DNA of 7,007 nucleotides, taken from the NCBI GenBank assembly GCA_904502165.1, contig CAJGDB010000094.1:1-7007 (forward strand). The letters run 5' to 3'. The translations under genes were made by a program, and so were the position numbers. The notes beneath the pieces were generated by a model. That model had not been told where the DNA came from and ran no database searches. It saw only the letters and a list, made by a program, of their open reading frames with translations. This document shows positions 1 through 6,425 of the stretch, in pieces. Numbering within the stretch: the stretch's first letter is position 1; each line of letters opens with the position of its first letter. Source of the DNA: an uncultured Akkermansia sp. (GTDB lineage: Bacteria > Verrucomicrobiota > Verrucomicrobiia > Verrucomicrobiales > Akkermansiaceae).

Positions 1-2804
1 CCGGCATCGCTCCAGTCGCTCGCGTTGACATCTATCCTCTTGGACAAGGTGAGAATCGTCTCTCCCTTCACCGCCGAAGTCCCTTCCAGATGAACCATGG
101 CATCACCCGTGCCGCCCACGCCGCTCAGGCTGAGCTGATCCTGAAGGTAATTCCTGGTACCGGACATTTCCCAGACGGCCCCTCCTGTTATGAAGGATTT
201 GCTCAGCATGGTGGCAGAGTTCCCAGTTATCAGGCGGCCATTGGCGCGCAGGCGCAATTCATCAGCAGTCAGGTCTCCCGAGCAGAACAGCGTGGGCCGG
301 TGCGTTTCATCAAAACTGGCGCCGGCCCCTTCCAGGCCGATTTCGAGCCAGTTAGCCACCTGTACATGCCCGGCAGAAACGTATGCCCCATCTGATACCT
401 TAAGGGAACCGGCCTGGAGCATATCACTCACTTCCATTCGGGTTCCGGATCCGGCAACATCAAGCTGCTTGCTGACAAAGACATCCGTTGCCTCCACACT
501 GGCTCCACCGCTCACACCCATTGAGCCCGAAGCAAACGCGTCATCCGGCGTGGTCAGGTTGGTCGATACGGTGATGGTGTCGTTCACATGCACCCGGCCG
601 CCTGTTATATTGAACGAAGGGGTGTCCAGCTGCTCACCAAAAATGGAAATATTCTTAGCCCGCAAGTCACCGGTATCACGCACAGTGGCGTAGCGCACCA
701 TCAGCGATTTGGTGTAAATCTCATCACTGAAGCTCGTGGTGTCGTCATCATCATCATCGTCGTCAAAGCGAAGCTCACCGCCTTCCACCGTAACGGAATA
801 CAGGCGGTTCGAATCCGAGGTGACATCATTGGTGAATGTCTGCTGGTTAGCCCCTGTCTTAATCAGTTCAATGGAAGCAGAGCTGTTCTCCTTCCGGGTA
901 GCGGTTATGTAGTAACTGCCATTGAAGGTACCGCTGTATACGTAGTCAGCATCAGCATCGCTGCTACCCAGGGTGAGGTTAAAGAAATCGTCACCCGATT
1001 CACTTGTGACGGTACTGTTACCATCACCCCCTTGCAGACCGGCAATCTGCACATCACCGCGCACATTCAGAATGGTGAGAGCAGCTTTCTCGCCCGTGCT
1101 GGAGGAATGCCCCGGTGCAGCACCGGGTGTCATATCGAACACTACGTTCTTCCATGCTGTACTTTCGCCGGAAGAAGCGAGATTCAACTGGATGATACCC
1201 CCTTGAGAGGCACCCATGTGAAGTGTTCCGGAAAACCAGGTAGAGGCAGATGCGGCTGCATCGTTAAAGGAATATATGGAAGCATGCCCGGCTGTACCAT
1301 GGGCCACCAGCGTCAGGTTGCCATCTTTTCCCGAAAGGCGGCCCATGTTGTATATCGTTCCTTCCGGCAGGTAGGAACCCAGCCAGGCGGTCTCCGCGTC
1401 TGCATTCACTATGCGGATTGTTCCCGTATAGCTGACACCACCTATGTACAATTCATTACCGCCACCCAGGTCAATGAGGTTGACCGTCGAGCTCAGGCCG
1501 TTCGAGACATTGGCCACATAGTCCTTGCCCGATTTGTTGAAATTACCAAGAACGGAATTATTCCCCTCCCAGTAACGGGCTGTAGAATTCTCCTTATCCT
1601 TGGCATCCGGGTTCGTGATGGATGTCCATTCGGCATTGTCATACGAACCATGAGTAGAGGTGGAATACTTGTAATCCTTCTTGTTCTTACCAGTCCGTTT
1701 AAGGACTGTATTGCCAGAAAGCTTATTCCCCGTTCCTGTGAAATAGAGGGCGGCCTTGCCGTGTACTGTCAGGTCTGCCACTTCGGCAGCCACAGCAGAG
1801 GTGGACCGCAGGGCAAACATCACCGGCCGGTAATTCCCGGAGTCCGAAGGCAGAGGCCCCATGTTGGCAGAGGGAACAGCCTCCTGCTCCTCTTCCTTCT
1901 TCTGGGGCTTTTTCTTCTTATCATCATCCTCTTCCTCAGGCTTCGCGGCATTCAGAGAACCACTCTTCAGGGTCTGGCTGACACGGGGAGCAGCCTGATG
2001 ATACCGCACGCGCCCGGGCAAACCGGCCCCCCAGGGGGCCAGATAGCCCACCACGTCATGATGCATCACGCGGTCATGATTCGATTTGAAGAGGGCATCG
2101 CGGAACGCAGCGAAAGCATTATAATCATGCCGCAGCGCGTCCACAAACAGACTCATGACTTCATCATTCGAACCGACTCCCTGGCCATCGGTCCCGATAC
2201 CCATGCTTTTCACATGAGAGGCAAGCATCTGCAGCATGCGCTGCCCCTGCTCGGTGCTCATACGTTCCGCATCACCCAGCAGCAAGGCCAGGGCATGGCG
2301 GATCTCCGCCGGCGGCAGCAGAGACACATCTTCGGCATCCGCAATGCGGGCCAGCATCTCTTCCAACTCAGAGGAAGAAGCCTGAAAATCTTTTCTGAGC
2401 CAATGGCGGCGGTACACCTCAGACCAGGCTCGCTCGTATGCCACATCCATCGGTTTACCATCTTCCATATACTGCCGGGCCAGCTCAAGGGCTTCCTCTC
2501 GCAGAATACGCATGCGCTGCTCACGCGCACGCTCCGCATCGGCAGGCATCCCGGTAGCGGGATCCACCTCCACAAAATTCTCCCCCTTCTCCCCGAAAAC
2601 ACGAATCACACGGGGCTCTTCCTCCTTCACCGCTGGCAGGGTGTCATTGTAAACCCACCAATAACGCAGCAGCATGCTTTCCTGTGCCGGTGCCACTCCA
2701 ATGCTCAATGCCGCCAGAAAATACCGCATCCACCCGCCAAGGCGGAGAGCCGTAGGCTTAGGCCAGGAAACCGTAAATGCAGTATCTGTATCGAGGCGCA
2801 ACAT
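1..2804 (-). CDS. Large secreted autotransporter-like passenger protein, N-terminal part (C-terminus off the left edge)
   Basis: An uninterrupted minus-strand frame of 934 codons enters from the left edge, so the protein is longer than what is seen. Residues 26-40 (MRYFLAALSIGVAPA, then Q41) form a good signal peptide with a likely APA/Q cleavage site, so the product should leave the cytoplasm. Residues about 42-265 are rich in charged, helix-forming sequence with no beta-repeat character. Residues 288-308 are a low-complexity E/D/K linker. From about 340 onward the sequence turns into Gly/Asn/Ser/Thr-rich short beta strands typical of a beta-helix passenger. ELIKTGANQQTF (646-657) and VEGGELRF (673-680) resemble the autotransporter-associated beta strand repeat. 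DVAGSG...LKVSDGAYVSAGHVQV (782-816) resembles the T5SS/PEP-CTERM-associated repeat. An Asp8 tract sits at 681-688. These family links are from memory of motif patterns. A C-terminal beta-barrel or sorting signal would lie outside the window. The start could be ATG 2804 or ATG 2729; the second begins directly at the signal peptide. Neither has a clear Shine-Dalgarno. Substrate or binding role unknown. Confidence 0.85.
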   Translation of the reverse strand, partial: MLRLDTDTAFTVSWPKPTALRLGGWMRYFLAALSIGVAPAQESMLLRYWWVYNDTLPAVKEEEPRVIRVFGEKGENFVEVDPATGMPADAERAREQRMRILREEALELARQYMEDGKPMDVAYERAWSEVYRRHWLRKDFQASSSELEEMLARIADAEDVSLLPPAEIRHALALLLGDAERMSTEQGQRMLQMLASHVKSMGIGTDGQGVGSNDEVMSLFVDALRHDYNAFAAFRDALFKSNHDRVMHHDVVGYLAPWGAGLPGRVRYHQAAPRVSQTLKSGSLNAAKPEEEDDDKKKKPQKKEEEQEAVPSANMGPLPSDSGNYRPVMFALRSTSAVAAEVADLTVHGKAALYFTGTGNKLSGNTVLKRTGKNKKDYKYSTSTHGSYDNAEWTSITNPDAKDKENSTARYWEGNNSVLGNFNKSGKDYVANVSNGLSSTVNLIDLGGGNELYIGGVSYTGTIRIVNADAETAWLGSYLPEGTIYNMGRLSGKDGNLTLVAHGTAGHASIYSFNDAAASASTWFSGTLHMGASQGGIIQLNLASSGESTAWKNVVFDMTPGAAPGHSSSTGEKAALTILNVRGDVQIAGLQGGDGNSTVTSESGDDFFNLTLGSSDADADYVYSGTFNGSYYITATRKENSSASIELIKTGANQQTFTNDVTSDSNRLYSVTVEGGELRFDDDDDDDDTTSFSDEIYTKSLMVRYATVRDTGDLRAKNISIFGEQLDTPSFNITGGRVHVNDTITVSTNLTTPDDAFASGSMGVSGGASVEATDVFVSKQLDVAGSGTRMEVSDMLQAGSLKVSDGAYVSAGHVQVANWLEIGLEGAGASFDETHRPTLFCSGDLTADELRLRANGRLITGNSATMLSKSFITGGAVWEMSGTRNYLQDQLSLSGVGGTGDAMVHLEGTSAVKGETILTLSKRIDVNASDWSDA
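741..764 (-). repeat. Trinucleotide tract encoding eight aspartates
   Basis: Eight consecutive GAC/GAT codons encode residues 681-688 of the large secreted protein, directly after a beta-repeat strand (VEGGELRF) and before a TTSFSDE segment. The central four codons are identical GAT, giving a short microsatellite that could change length in frame. An acidic loop like this could bind calcium, but that is only a guess. Confidence 0.8.
1881..1943 (-). repeat. Low-complexity charged linker in the large secreted protein
   Basis: These 21 codons (residues 288-308) encode blocks of acidic and lysine residues: EEE, DDD, KKKK, KK and EEE in turn, with ten acidic residues and seven lysines. They separate the helical N-terminal region from the beta-rich passenger. 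The purine-rich coding strand makes this a low-complexity DNA stretch as well. It is probably a flexible spacer between two domains. Confidence 0.7.
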
Positions 2805-2812
2805 CTGGAATA

Positions 2813-2818
2813 ATTATA
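2813..2818 (-). promoter_or_regulatory. Candidate -10 box (TATAAT) of the large secreted protein gene
   Basis: A perfect TATAAT lies on the minus strand, ending eight bases before ATG 2804. No good -35 hexamer is seen at 16-18 bases upstream (ATCTGC at 17), so the call rests on the -10 alone. If used, transcription would begin at or within a base or two of ATG 2804, giving a leaderless mRNA, or a leader of about 75 bases if translation begins at ATG 2729. Confidence 0.45.
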
Positions 2819-2947
2819 AAATAGAAAGCAAACGCGCAGATTGTAGCACATTTTCCGGGATTAGCAAGTCTATTCATTTATGTGCAGAGAAAAATCTCCA
2901 TTTACACAAAGCATTCTGCATTAACTGGTTACGTAAATATCAGAGGA

Positions 2948-2955
2948 GGGGGGGG
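2948..2955. repeat. G8 homopolymer in the upstream region of the large secreted protein gene
   Basis: Eight Gs in a row (C8 on the minus strand) follow GAGGA in an otherwise AT-rich spacer, about 144 bases upstream of ATG 2804. It is too far from the candidate -10 box to alter promoter spacing, but it could sit in an upstream control region. It may equally be neutral. Confidence 0.8.
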
Positions 2956-3016
2956 TAATACAACATTATACACCTGAAATAAAGGGTTTATATACAGTCA
3001 CTTATACATCAGCCAC

Positions 3017-3055
3017 AAAAAAAACACGTGTATTCGTTATGACAGAATACACGTG
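3017..3055 (-). terminator. Intrinsic terminator of the pyrophosphatase gene
   Basis: A perfect 11-base inverted repeat, CACGTGTATTC (3025-3035) and GAATACACGTG (3045-3055), with a 9-base loop, is followed on the minus strand by eight Ts (3017-3024). It starts 28 bases past the pyrophosphatase stop codon. There is no T tract on the other side, so it works in one direction only and separates this gene from the large secreted protein gene downstream. Confidence 0.92.
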
Positions 3056-3083
3056 CTACAGGCATCAGCTCCGGAGAGCCGTT

Positions 3084-3581
3084 TCAGCGCAATTCAGCGG
3101 CAAAACGCTCAATGGAGGCGTCAAGAATACGGCAGGCGGTTTCCACACCAAAGAAATCCCCCACCTCGGTCTTCTTATTCTGGAGAGTCTTGTAAGTCAG
3201 GAAGAAATTCTGGATTTCCTGCAGGTAGTGCGGGGGCAGGTCCTCCAGGTTATTCACGTGCTCATAGCGGGGATCACCGATATTGACTGCCAGAATCTTG
3301 ACATCCGGCTTACCGCAGTCAATCATATCCATACCGCCGATGATGCGGCAGTCCACATAGCAGCCCGGGAAGGTGGGGGCCGAGGTGAACACGAGGATAT
3401 CCAGCGGGTCGCCATCCAGATAACGGGTATCTTCCACAAAGCCGTACTCTGCCGGGTAATAGACGGAGGAGTACAACACACGGTCCAGCTTGATGCGACC
3501 GGTCTTTTCATCCACCTCATACTTATTGCGGCTTCCCATGGGGATTTCGATACGGGCTTCTACAATGCGCGAAGTACTCAT
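3084..3581 (-). CDS. ppa: Inorganic pyrophosphatase, family I
   Basis: This is a cytoplasmic, Mg-dependent family I pyrophosphatase that hydrolyses pyrophosphate to two phosphates and so drives nucleic acid, protein and lipid synthesis. From the chosen start it is 165 residues, close to the usual bacterial length of about 175. The family signature DGDPLDI is at 56-62. The catalytic set is visible by comparison with the E. coli enzyme: E12 in IEIP, K20 and E22 in KYEVD, R34, the YYPAEYGF segment at 41-48, D56, D58, D61, D88, D93, K95, and Y130-K131. The frame is open further upstream to 3707, but sequence before 3590 does not resemble the family. ATG 3590 lies inside the -10 box of a near-consensus promoter, so ATG 3581 is the better start. 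No Shine-Dalgarno is seen. The gene is monocistronic, with its own promoter and a strong terminator. Confidence 0.95.
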   Translation of the reverse strand: MSTSRIVEARIEIPMGSRNKYEVDEKTGRIKLDRVLYSSVYYPAEYGFVEDTRYLDGDPLDILVFTSAPTFPGCYVDCRIIGGMDMIDCGKPDVKILAVNIGDPRYEHVNNLEDLPPHYLQEIQNFFLTYKTLQNKKTEVGDFFGVETACRILDASIERFAAELR

Positions 3582-3588
3582 GCTGGAC

Positions 3589-3617
3589 ATTCTACCGGGA
3601 GAGGCATGCCGTGTCAA
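3589..3617 (-). promoter_or_regulatory. Near-consensus sigma-70 promoter of the pyrophosphatase gene
   Basis: On the minus strand TTGACA (3612-3617) is followed after exactly 17 bases by TAGAAT (3589-3594), a perfect -35 and a five-of-six -10. The -10 ends seven bases before ATG 3581, so transcription should start at or just before that codon, giving a leaderless or nearly leaderless mRNA. This decides the start: the other ATG (3590) shares bases with the -10 box. Confidence 0.8.
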
Positions 3618-3678
3618 GAGAGATGTAGCCAGGCGCGAGTCTGAAAAGAAAATCGGAGGGCGAGCAAAGGGAAAGAGA

Positions 3679-3707
3679 TTGACAAGTGGATTACAGCGCG
3701 GTAACAT
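3679..3707 (+). promoter_or_regulatory. Sigma-70-type promoter of the small secreted protein gene
   Basis: TTGACA (3679-3684) is a perfect -35; a 17-base spacer leads to TAACAT (3702-3707), matching four of six -10 positions. The predicted start near 3714 gives a leader of about 21 bases before ATG 3735. It points away from the pyrophosphatase promoter, and the two -35 boxes are 61 bases apart. Confidence 0.6.
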
Positions 3708-3734
3708 GCGCTCATCCGAAAAGCGAGCCGAAGC

Positions 3735-4205
3735 ATGAAAGCAATACTGTTCACCACACTCCTGACCACCCCGCTCGTACAGGCAGACATATCCCTGGGC
3801 AATGGCACACCGGTTGTACCTGCGGCCGATGCCGCCGCGCCGGTTTCTCAGAATGCACAGGCCTATATTGATATCAACCGGGAAATCATCGCGCTGTTCA
3901 AAGCTCTGGCGGATACCTTGTCCGGCGTGACTGACCAGGCCAGCGCCGATGCTGCCGCCCCGAAGATTCAGGAGCTGACCACCCGTATGGAAGCACTGCA
4001 GAGCCGTACCGACACCCTGCCCCCCCCCAATGCAGCCACAGAACAGCAGGTCAAGGCCGCGGTCAACGTGCAGGAGGTGCAGCAGTTGGTCTCCGCTTTC
4101 CTGCAGTCATTCATCCGCATCGGGATGAACAATGGCTACAACTCCCAGCCTCTGCTGGATGCCCTGGCTCCCGTAATGAATGCCTTACCTGGGCAGATGG
4201 AATAA
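3735..4205 (+). CDS. Small secreted helical protein of unknown function
   Basis: I do not recognise a named family. The 156-residue product starts with a clear signal peptide, MKAILFTTLLTTPLVQA, with likely cleavage before D18, so it should reach the periplasm or beyond. No lipobox cysteine is present; the mature protein has no cysteine at all. After an Ala/Pro-rich linker (about 22-40), residues 42-95 look like amphipathic helices with the phrase DQASADAAAPKIQEL, a pattern I associate from memory with uncharacterised Verrucomicrobiota and Planctomycetota proteins. A Pro triplet (96-98) breaks this from a second helical part (about 102-155). The triplet is encoded by a run of nine Cs. The upstream promoter is good, but there is no clear Shine-Dalgarno before the ATG. 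The gene stands alone, divergent from pyrophosphatase and convergent with the ABC ATPase gene 22 bases away. A small periplasmic helical bundle is the safest description. Confidence 0.8.
   Translation: MKAILFTTLLTTPLVQADISLGNGTPVVPAADAAAPVSQNAQAYIDINREIIALFKALADTLSGVTDQASADAAAPKIQELTTRMEALQSRTDTLPPPNAATEQQVKAAVNVQEVQQLVSAFLQSFIRIGMNNGYNSQPLLDALAPVMNALPGQME
4020..4028 (+). repeat. In-frame C9 tract in the small secreted protein gene
   Basis: Nine Cs follow CTG and encode Pro96-98. Loss of one C would shift the frame to a stop at 4126-4128. Gain of one C would read through the normal stop to a TGA at 4259-4261, inside the opposing gene. It is the longest homopolymer in the window. Confidence 0.85.
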
Positions 4206-4228
4206 AAACAAGCCTTGCAGGTGCGGCT
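4204..4228 (-). terminator. Weak candidate terminator of the dipeptidase-ABC operon
   Basis: On the minus strand, AGCC (beginning at the last base of the ABC stop codon) and GGCT can pair over a 10-base loop, followed by TG and then five Ts (4204-4208). The stem is short with a poor interior, so it is marginal. Its position between two convergent stop codons is where a terminator is expected. Confidence 0.35.
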
Positions 4229-5079
4229 CATGCGCGCCCCTGCTCGCGCAACTTTGCCTGAATACCACGCAGGAACACCGTTTCGAGCGAATTGCGGGCC
4301 GCGCGGCACCCTTGCCATGAGTCGCCCGCCAGCTGGCGCATCTGCTCCAGCATCTCCGGGGTGGGATGATGCAGCGTAATCTCTGTGTGGCAGTCATCGC
4401 GAGTAAGTTCATCCATAGAGCCTTCGGCAATCAGGCACCCCTGGTAGAGCACCCCCACGCGGTCGCAGATTTCCTGCACCTGTTCCAGCAGGTGCGAGCA
4501 AAGGAACACCGTAACCCCCTGCTGCTTGATATTGAGGATAATATCACGTATCGTCCGGGAACCGATGGGGTCTACCCCGGCGGTGGGTTCATCCAGCACC
4601 AGAAGCCGGGGGTTCTGCACCAGCGCCTGCGCCAGGCCGATACGCTGTAGCATACCCTTGGAATACCCCCGCAAGCGCCGGTTGGCGGCATCTTCCAACC
4701 CCACCAGCTCCAGCAGTTCCTGCGTGCGCTGCTGCAATGCAGCACCCCGCAGGCCGCACAGGCGGCCATAGAAGCGCACCGTCTCGAAACCGGTCAGAAA
4801 TTTGTAAAAATAGGGATTTTCAGGCAGGAAGCCAATTTCCCGGCGGTTGGCAATGGCAGTGGCAGGCTTTCCGAACACACGGCATTCACCGGCATCCGGT
4901 GCCAGGAGGCCCACCAGCAGCTTCATGAGCGTGCTTTTACCGCTGCCATTGGGGCCGATGAGGCCGTACACACCACCCTCGGTGATGCTGAGGCTAACCC
5001 CCTTAACGGCATACACGCCCCCCCTGCCCCAATGGCCGGGGAAGCTCTTGTGTACATCGCTTATGGAAACAGCATCCAT
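4228..5079 (-). CDS. ABC transporter ATP-binding protein, ABC-2 exporter type
   Basis: This 283-residue protein is the cytoplasmic ATPase half of an ABC-2 type exporter; the substrate cannot be told from sequence. Walker A GPNGSGKST is at 42-50. The Q-loop region reads GFLPENPYFY (83-92), with Glu in place of the usual Gln, as is common in the ABC-2 drug and sodium exporter group. The signature is YSKGM (139-143), a variant of LSGGQ also typical of that group. Walker B LLVLDE is at 159-164, the D-loop AGVDP at 167-171 and the switch His at 196. About 70 residues follow the nucleotide-binding core, a common C-terminal extension. The ATG overlaps the upstream dipeptidase stop in TGATG, which suggests translational coupling; a GTG three bases earlier (5082) is an alternative start. 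No permease gene follows: the next gene is on the opposite strand. The membrane partner must be encoded elsewhere. Confidence 0.92.
   Translation of the reverse strand: MDAVSISDVHKSFPGHWGRGGVYAVKGVSLSITEGGVYGLIGPNGSGKSTLMKLLVGLLAPDAGECRVFGKPATAIANRREIGFLPENPYFYKFLTGFETVRFYGRLCGLRGAALQQRTQELLELVGLEDAANRRLRGYSKGMLQRIGLAQALVQNPRLLVLDEPTAGVDPIGSRTIRDIILNIKQQGVTVFLCSHLLEQVQEICDRVGVLYQGCLIAEGSMDELTRDDCHTEITLHHPTPEMLEQMRQLAGDSWQGCRAARNSLETVFLRGIQAKLREQGRA
4231..4250 (+). terminator. Possible hairpin terminating the small secreted protein gene
   Basis: TGCGCG (4231-4236) and CGCGCA (4245-4250) form a perfect six-base GC-rich stem with an eight-base loop, 25 bases past the stop codon of the plus-strand gene. 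Only a short ACTTT follows, so the T tract is weak. It lies within the last codons of the opposing ABC gene and could also be chance. Confidence 0.25.
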
Positions 5080-6419
5080 CACCGGGCCTGAGCCATGAGA
5101 CGCAGCATATTCTTGCCCATCTCAATACCTTTTTCAAAGATTTCCACACGCATGTTCTCATTGGGAGAATGGATGCGGGCATCGGGCAGGTCAAGGCCCA
5201 GGAAGAGGGCATCCTTGCCCAGCACCTTGGAAACCTCTGCAATAATCGGGATAGAGCCACCCTCACGCACCAGCACGGGCTTGTTGCCGAAAGTCATTTC
5301 CTGTGCTCTCTGGGCAGCCATGCCGAAGGCGGAGTTCGGGTCGCTCAGATAGGCCTCGCCGGTGTGCTGCGGGGTGAACTTCATGCGTACGCTGGGCGGG
5401 CATACCTTCACAAAGTGAGCTTCCACTTTCTTCATCACCTCCTCAGGCACCTGGCCAGGTACCAGGCGGCAGCTCATCTTGGCAATGGCATGGGTGGGAA
5501 TGACAGTCTTGGAGCCCTCTCCCTCATAACCGCCGGAAATACCATTCAGCTCAAATGTGGGGCGGGCATACACGCATTCGGCCCCGGTAAAGCCCTTTTC
5601 GGTACGCAGTTCCGGCACGCCGGTAAGGGTGGCCAGTTCCTCGTTGCTCATACCGGGCACGCGGCGCCAGCTTTCCTTCTCCCAGTCCTGGATTTCCATG
5701 ACTCCGTCATAGAATCCTTCAATGCTCACGTGGTTATCTGCATCGTGCGTGCTGGCAATCATTTCGCACAGGGTTGTAATCGGATTCGCTACAGCCCCAC
5801 CGAATATGCCGGAATGCAGGTCCATGGCCGGGGCGGAAACCTCCAGCTCGAAACAGCACAATCCCTTGAGCCCATAGGAGAACGATGGAATATCAACCGC
5901 AGCCATGCCGGTATCGCTCACCACGATGACATCGCAGGCAAGCAGCTCGCGGGCATCGGGGCGCTTCATGAATTCATACAGGCTGGCGGAGCCGCGCTCC
6001 TCTTCGCCTTCCAGCAGGTAAATGACATTGAGCGGCAGGGCACCATCCTCGGCAATCACTTCCTGGGCGGCCAGAATCATGGCCATAATTTCCCCCTTAT
6101 CGTCAGAGGCACCGCGGGCATACACCCGGCCATCGCGGATTTCAGGCTTGAAGGGGTCGCTCTTCCATTCGCTGACGGGGTCTACGGGCATCACATCGTA
6201 ATGACCATAAATCAGCACAGTCGGGGCGCCTTCTACCCGGGGGCTGTGAGCCACCACAATGGGGTGTATGGCAGTCATATACTTCCTGGCATCAAAGCCG
6301 ATACTGGCCAGCTTTTCAACCAGGAAATCAGCACAGCGCTCCACATCCGCAGCATGCTCAGCCTGGGCAGAGACACTCGGAATGCTCAGAAAGGAAAAAA
6401 GGTCATCAATTCGGGACAT
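5079..6419 (-). CDS. M20 family metallopeptidase (dipeptidase, carnosinase-like)
   Basis: This 446-residue protein is a two-zinc M20 peptidase of the dipeptidase/CNDP-like group, probably cytoplasmic since no signal peptide is seen. It most likely cleaves dipeptides or short peptides; the precise substrate is unknown and DapE/ArgE-like annotations are less fitting. The metal-site motifs are in order: GHYDVMPVDP (H73, D75), RGASDDKGE (D106 as the bridging ligand), LLEGEEERGS (E139 catalytic base, E140 ligand), VSDT (D169) and ARIHSPNE (H417). DLHSG (H202) marks the dimerisation lid domain, whose His contributes to the neighbouring active site in related dimers. The length fits the family. All key residues are present, so it should be active. 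The gene is first in a two-gene unit with the ABC ATPase. The start has no Shine-Dalgarno at normal distance; a candidate -10 box lies six bases upstream. The opposite strand is also open for 430 codons, which I treat as a codon-bias artefact. Confidence 0.93.
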   Translation of the reverse strand: MSRIDDLFSFLSIPSVSAQAEHAADVERCADFLVEKLASIGFDARKYMTAIHPIVVAHSPRVEGAPTVLIYGHYDVMPVDPVSEWKSDPFKPEIRDGRVYARGASDDKGEIMAMILAAQEVIAEDGALPLNVIYLLEGEEERGSASLYEFMKRPDARELLACDVIVVSDTGMAAVDIPSFSYGLKGLCCFELEVSAPAMDLHSGIFGGAVANPITTLCEMIASTHDADNHVSIEGFYDGVMEIQDWEKESWRRVPGMSNEELATLTGVPELRTEKGFTGAECVYARPTFELNGISGGYEGEGSKTVIPTHAIAKMSCRLVPGQVPEEVMKKVEAHFVKVCPPSVRMKFTPQHTGEAYLSDPNSAFGMAAQRAQEMTFGNKPVLVREGGSIPIIAEVSKVLGKDALFLGLDLPDARIHSPNENMRVEIFEKGIEMGKNMLRLMAQAR

Positions 6420-6425
6420 GGCAGA

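Larger units (their letters stand above)
2805..3016. other. AT-rich intergenic spacer without a gene
   Basis: This stretch between the large secreted protein gene and the pyrophosphatase terminator is clearly more AT-rich than its surroundings and has no convincing coding frame. It holds the candidate TATAAT box at its left end and a run of eight Gs at 2948-2955. I see only weak short repeats here, for example TTATACA twice near 2965 and 3003, and no RNA gene. Confidence 0.6.

Noticed and set aside
2025..2040. A 16-base quasi-palindrome GGCCCCCCAGGGGGCC
   Set aside because: It lies inside the coding sequence of the large secreted protein, encoding a Gly/Pro/Trp-rich turn, and has no T tract. 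Its loop of two bases makes a stable RNA hairpin unlikely.
588..2813. A 741-codon open frame on the plus strand, opposite the large secreted protein gene
   Set aside because: Its translation is low in recognisable domains and rich in Cys, His and Arg without pattern, while the minus-strand frame has a signal peptide, a linker and known repeat types. It is an antisense shadow created by codon bias.
3017..3055. The long inverted repeat as an operator or CRISPR-like repeat
   Set aside because: Its position 28 bases after a stop codon and the adjoining T8 on the minus strand make it a plain intrinsic terminator. There is no second copy in the window.
3591..3707. N-terminal extension of pyrophosphatase to the frame limit
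   Set aside because: These 39 codons do not resemble the family and overlap the promoter, so they are untranslated upstream sequence.
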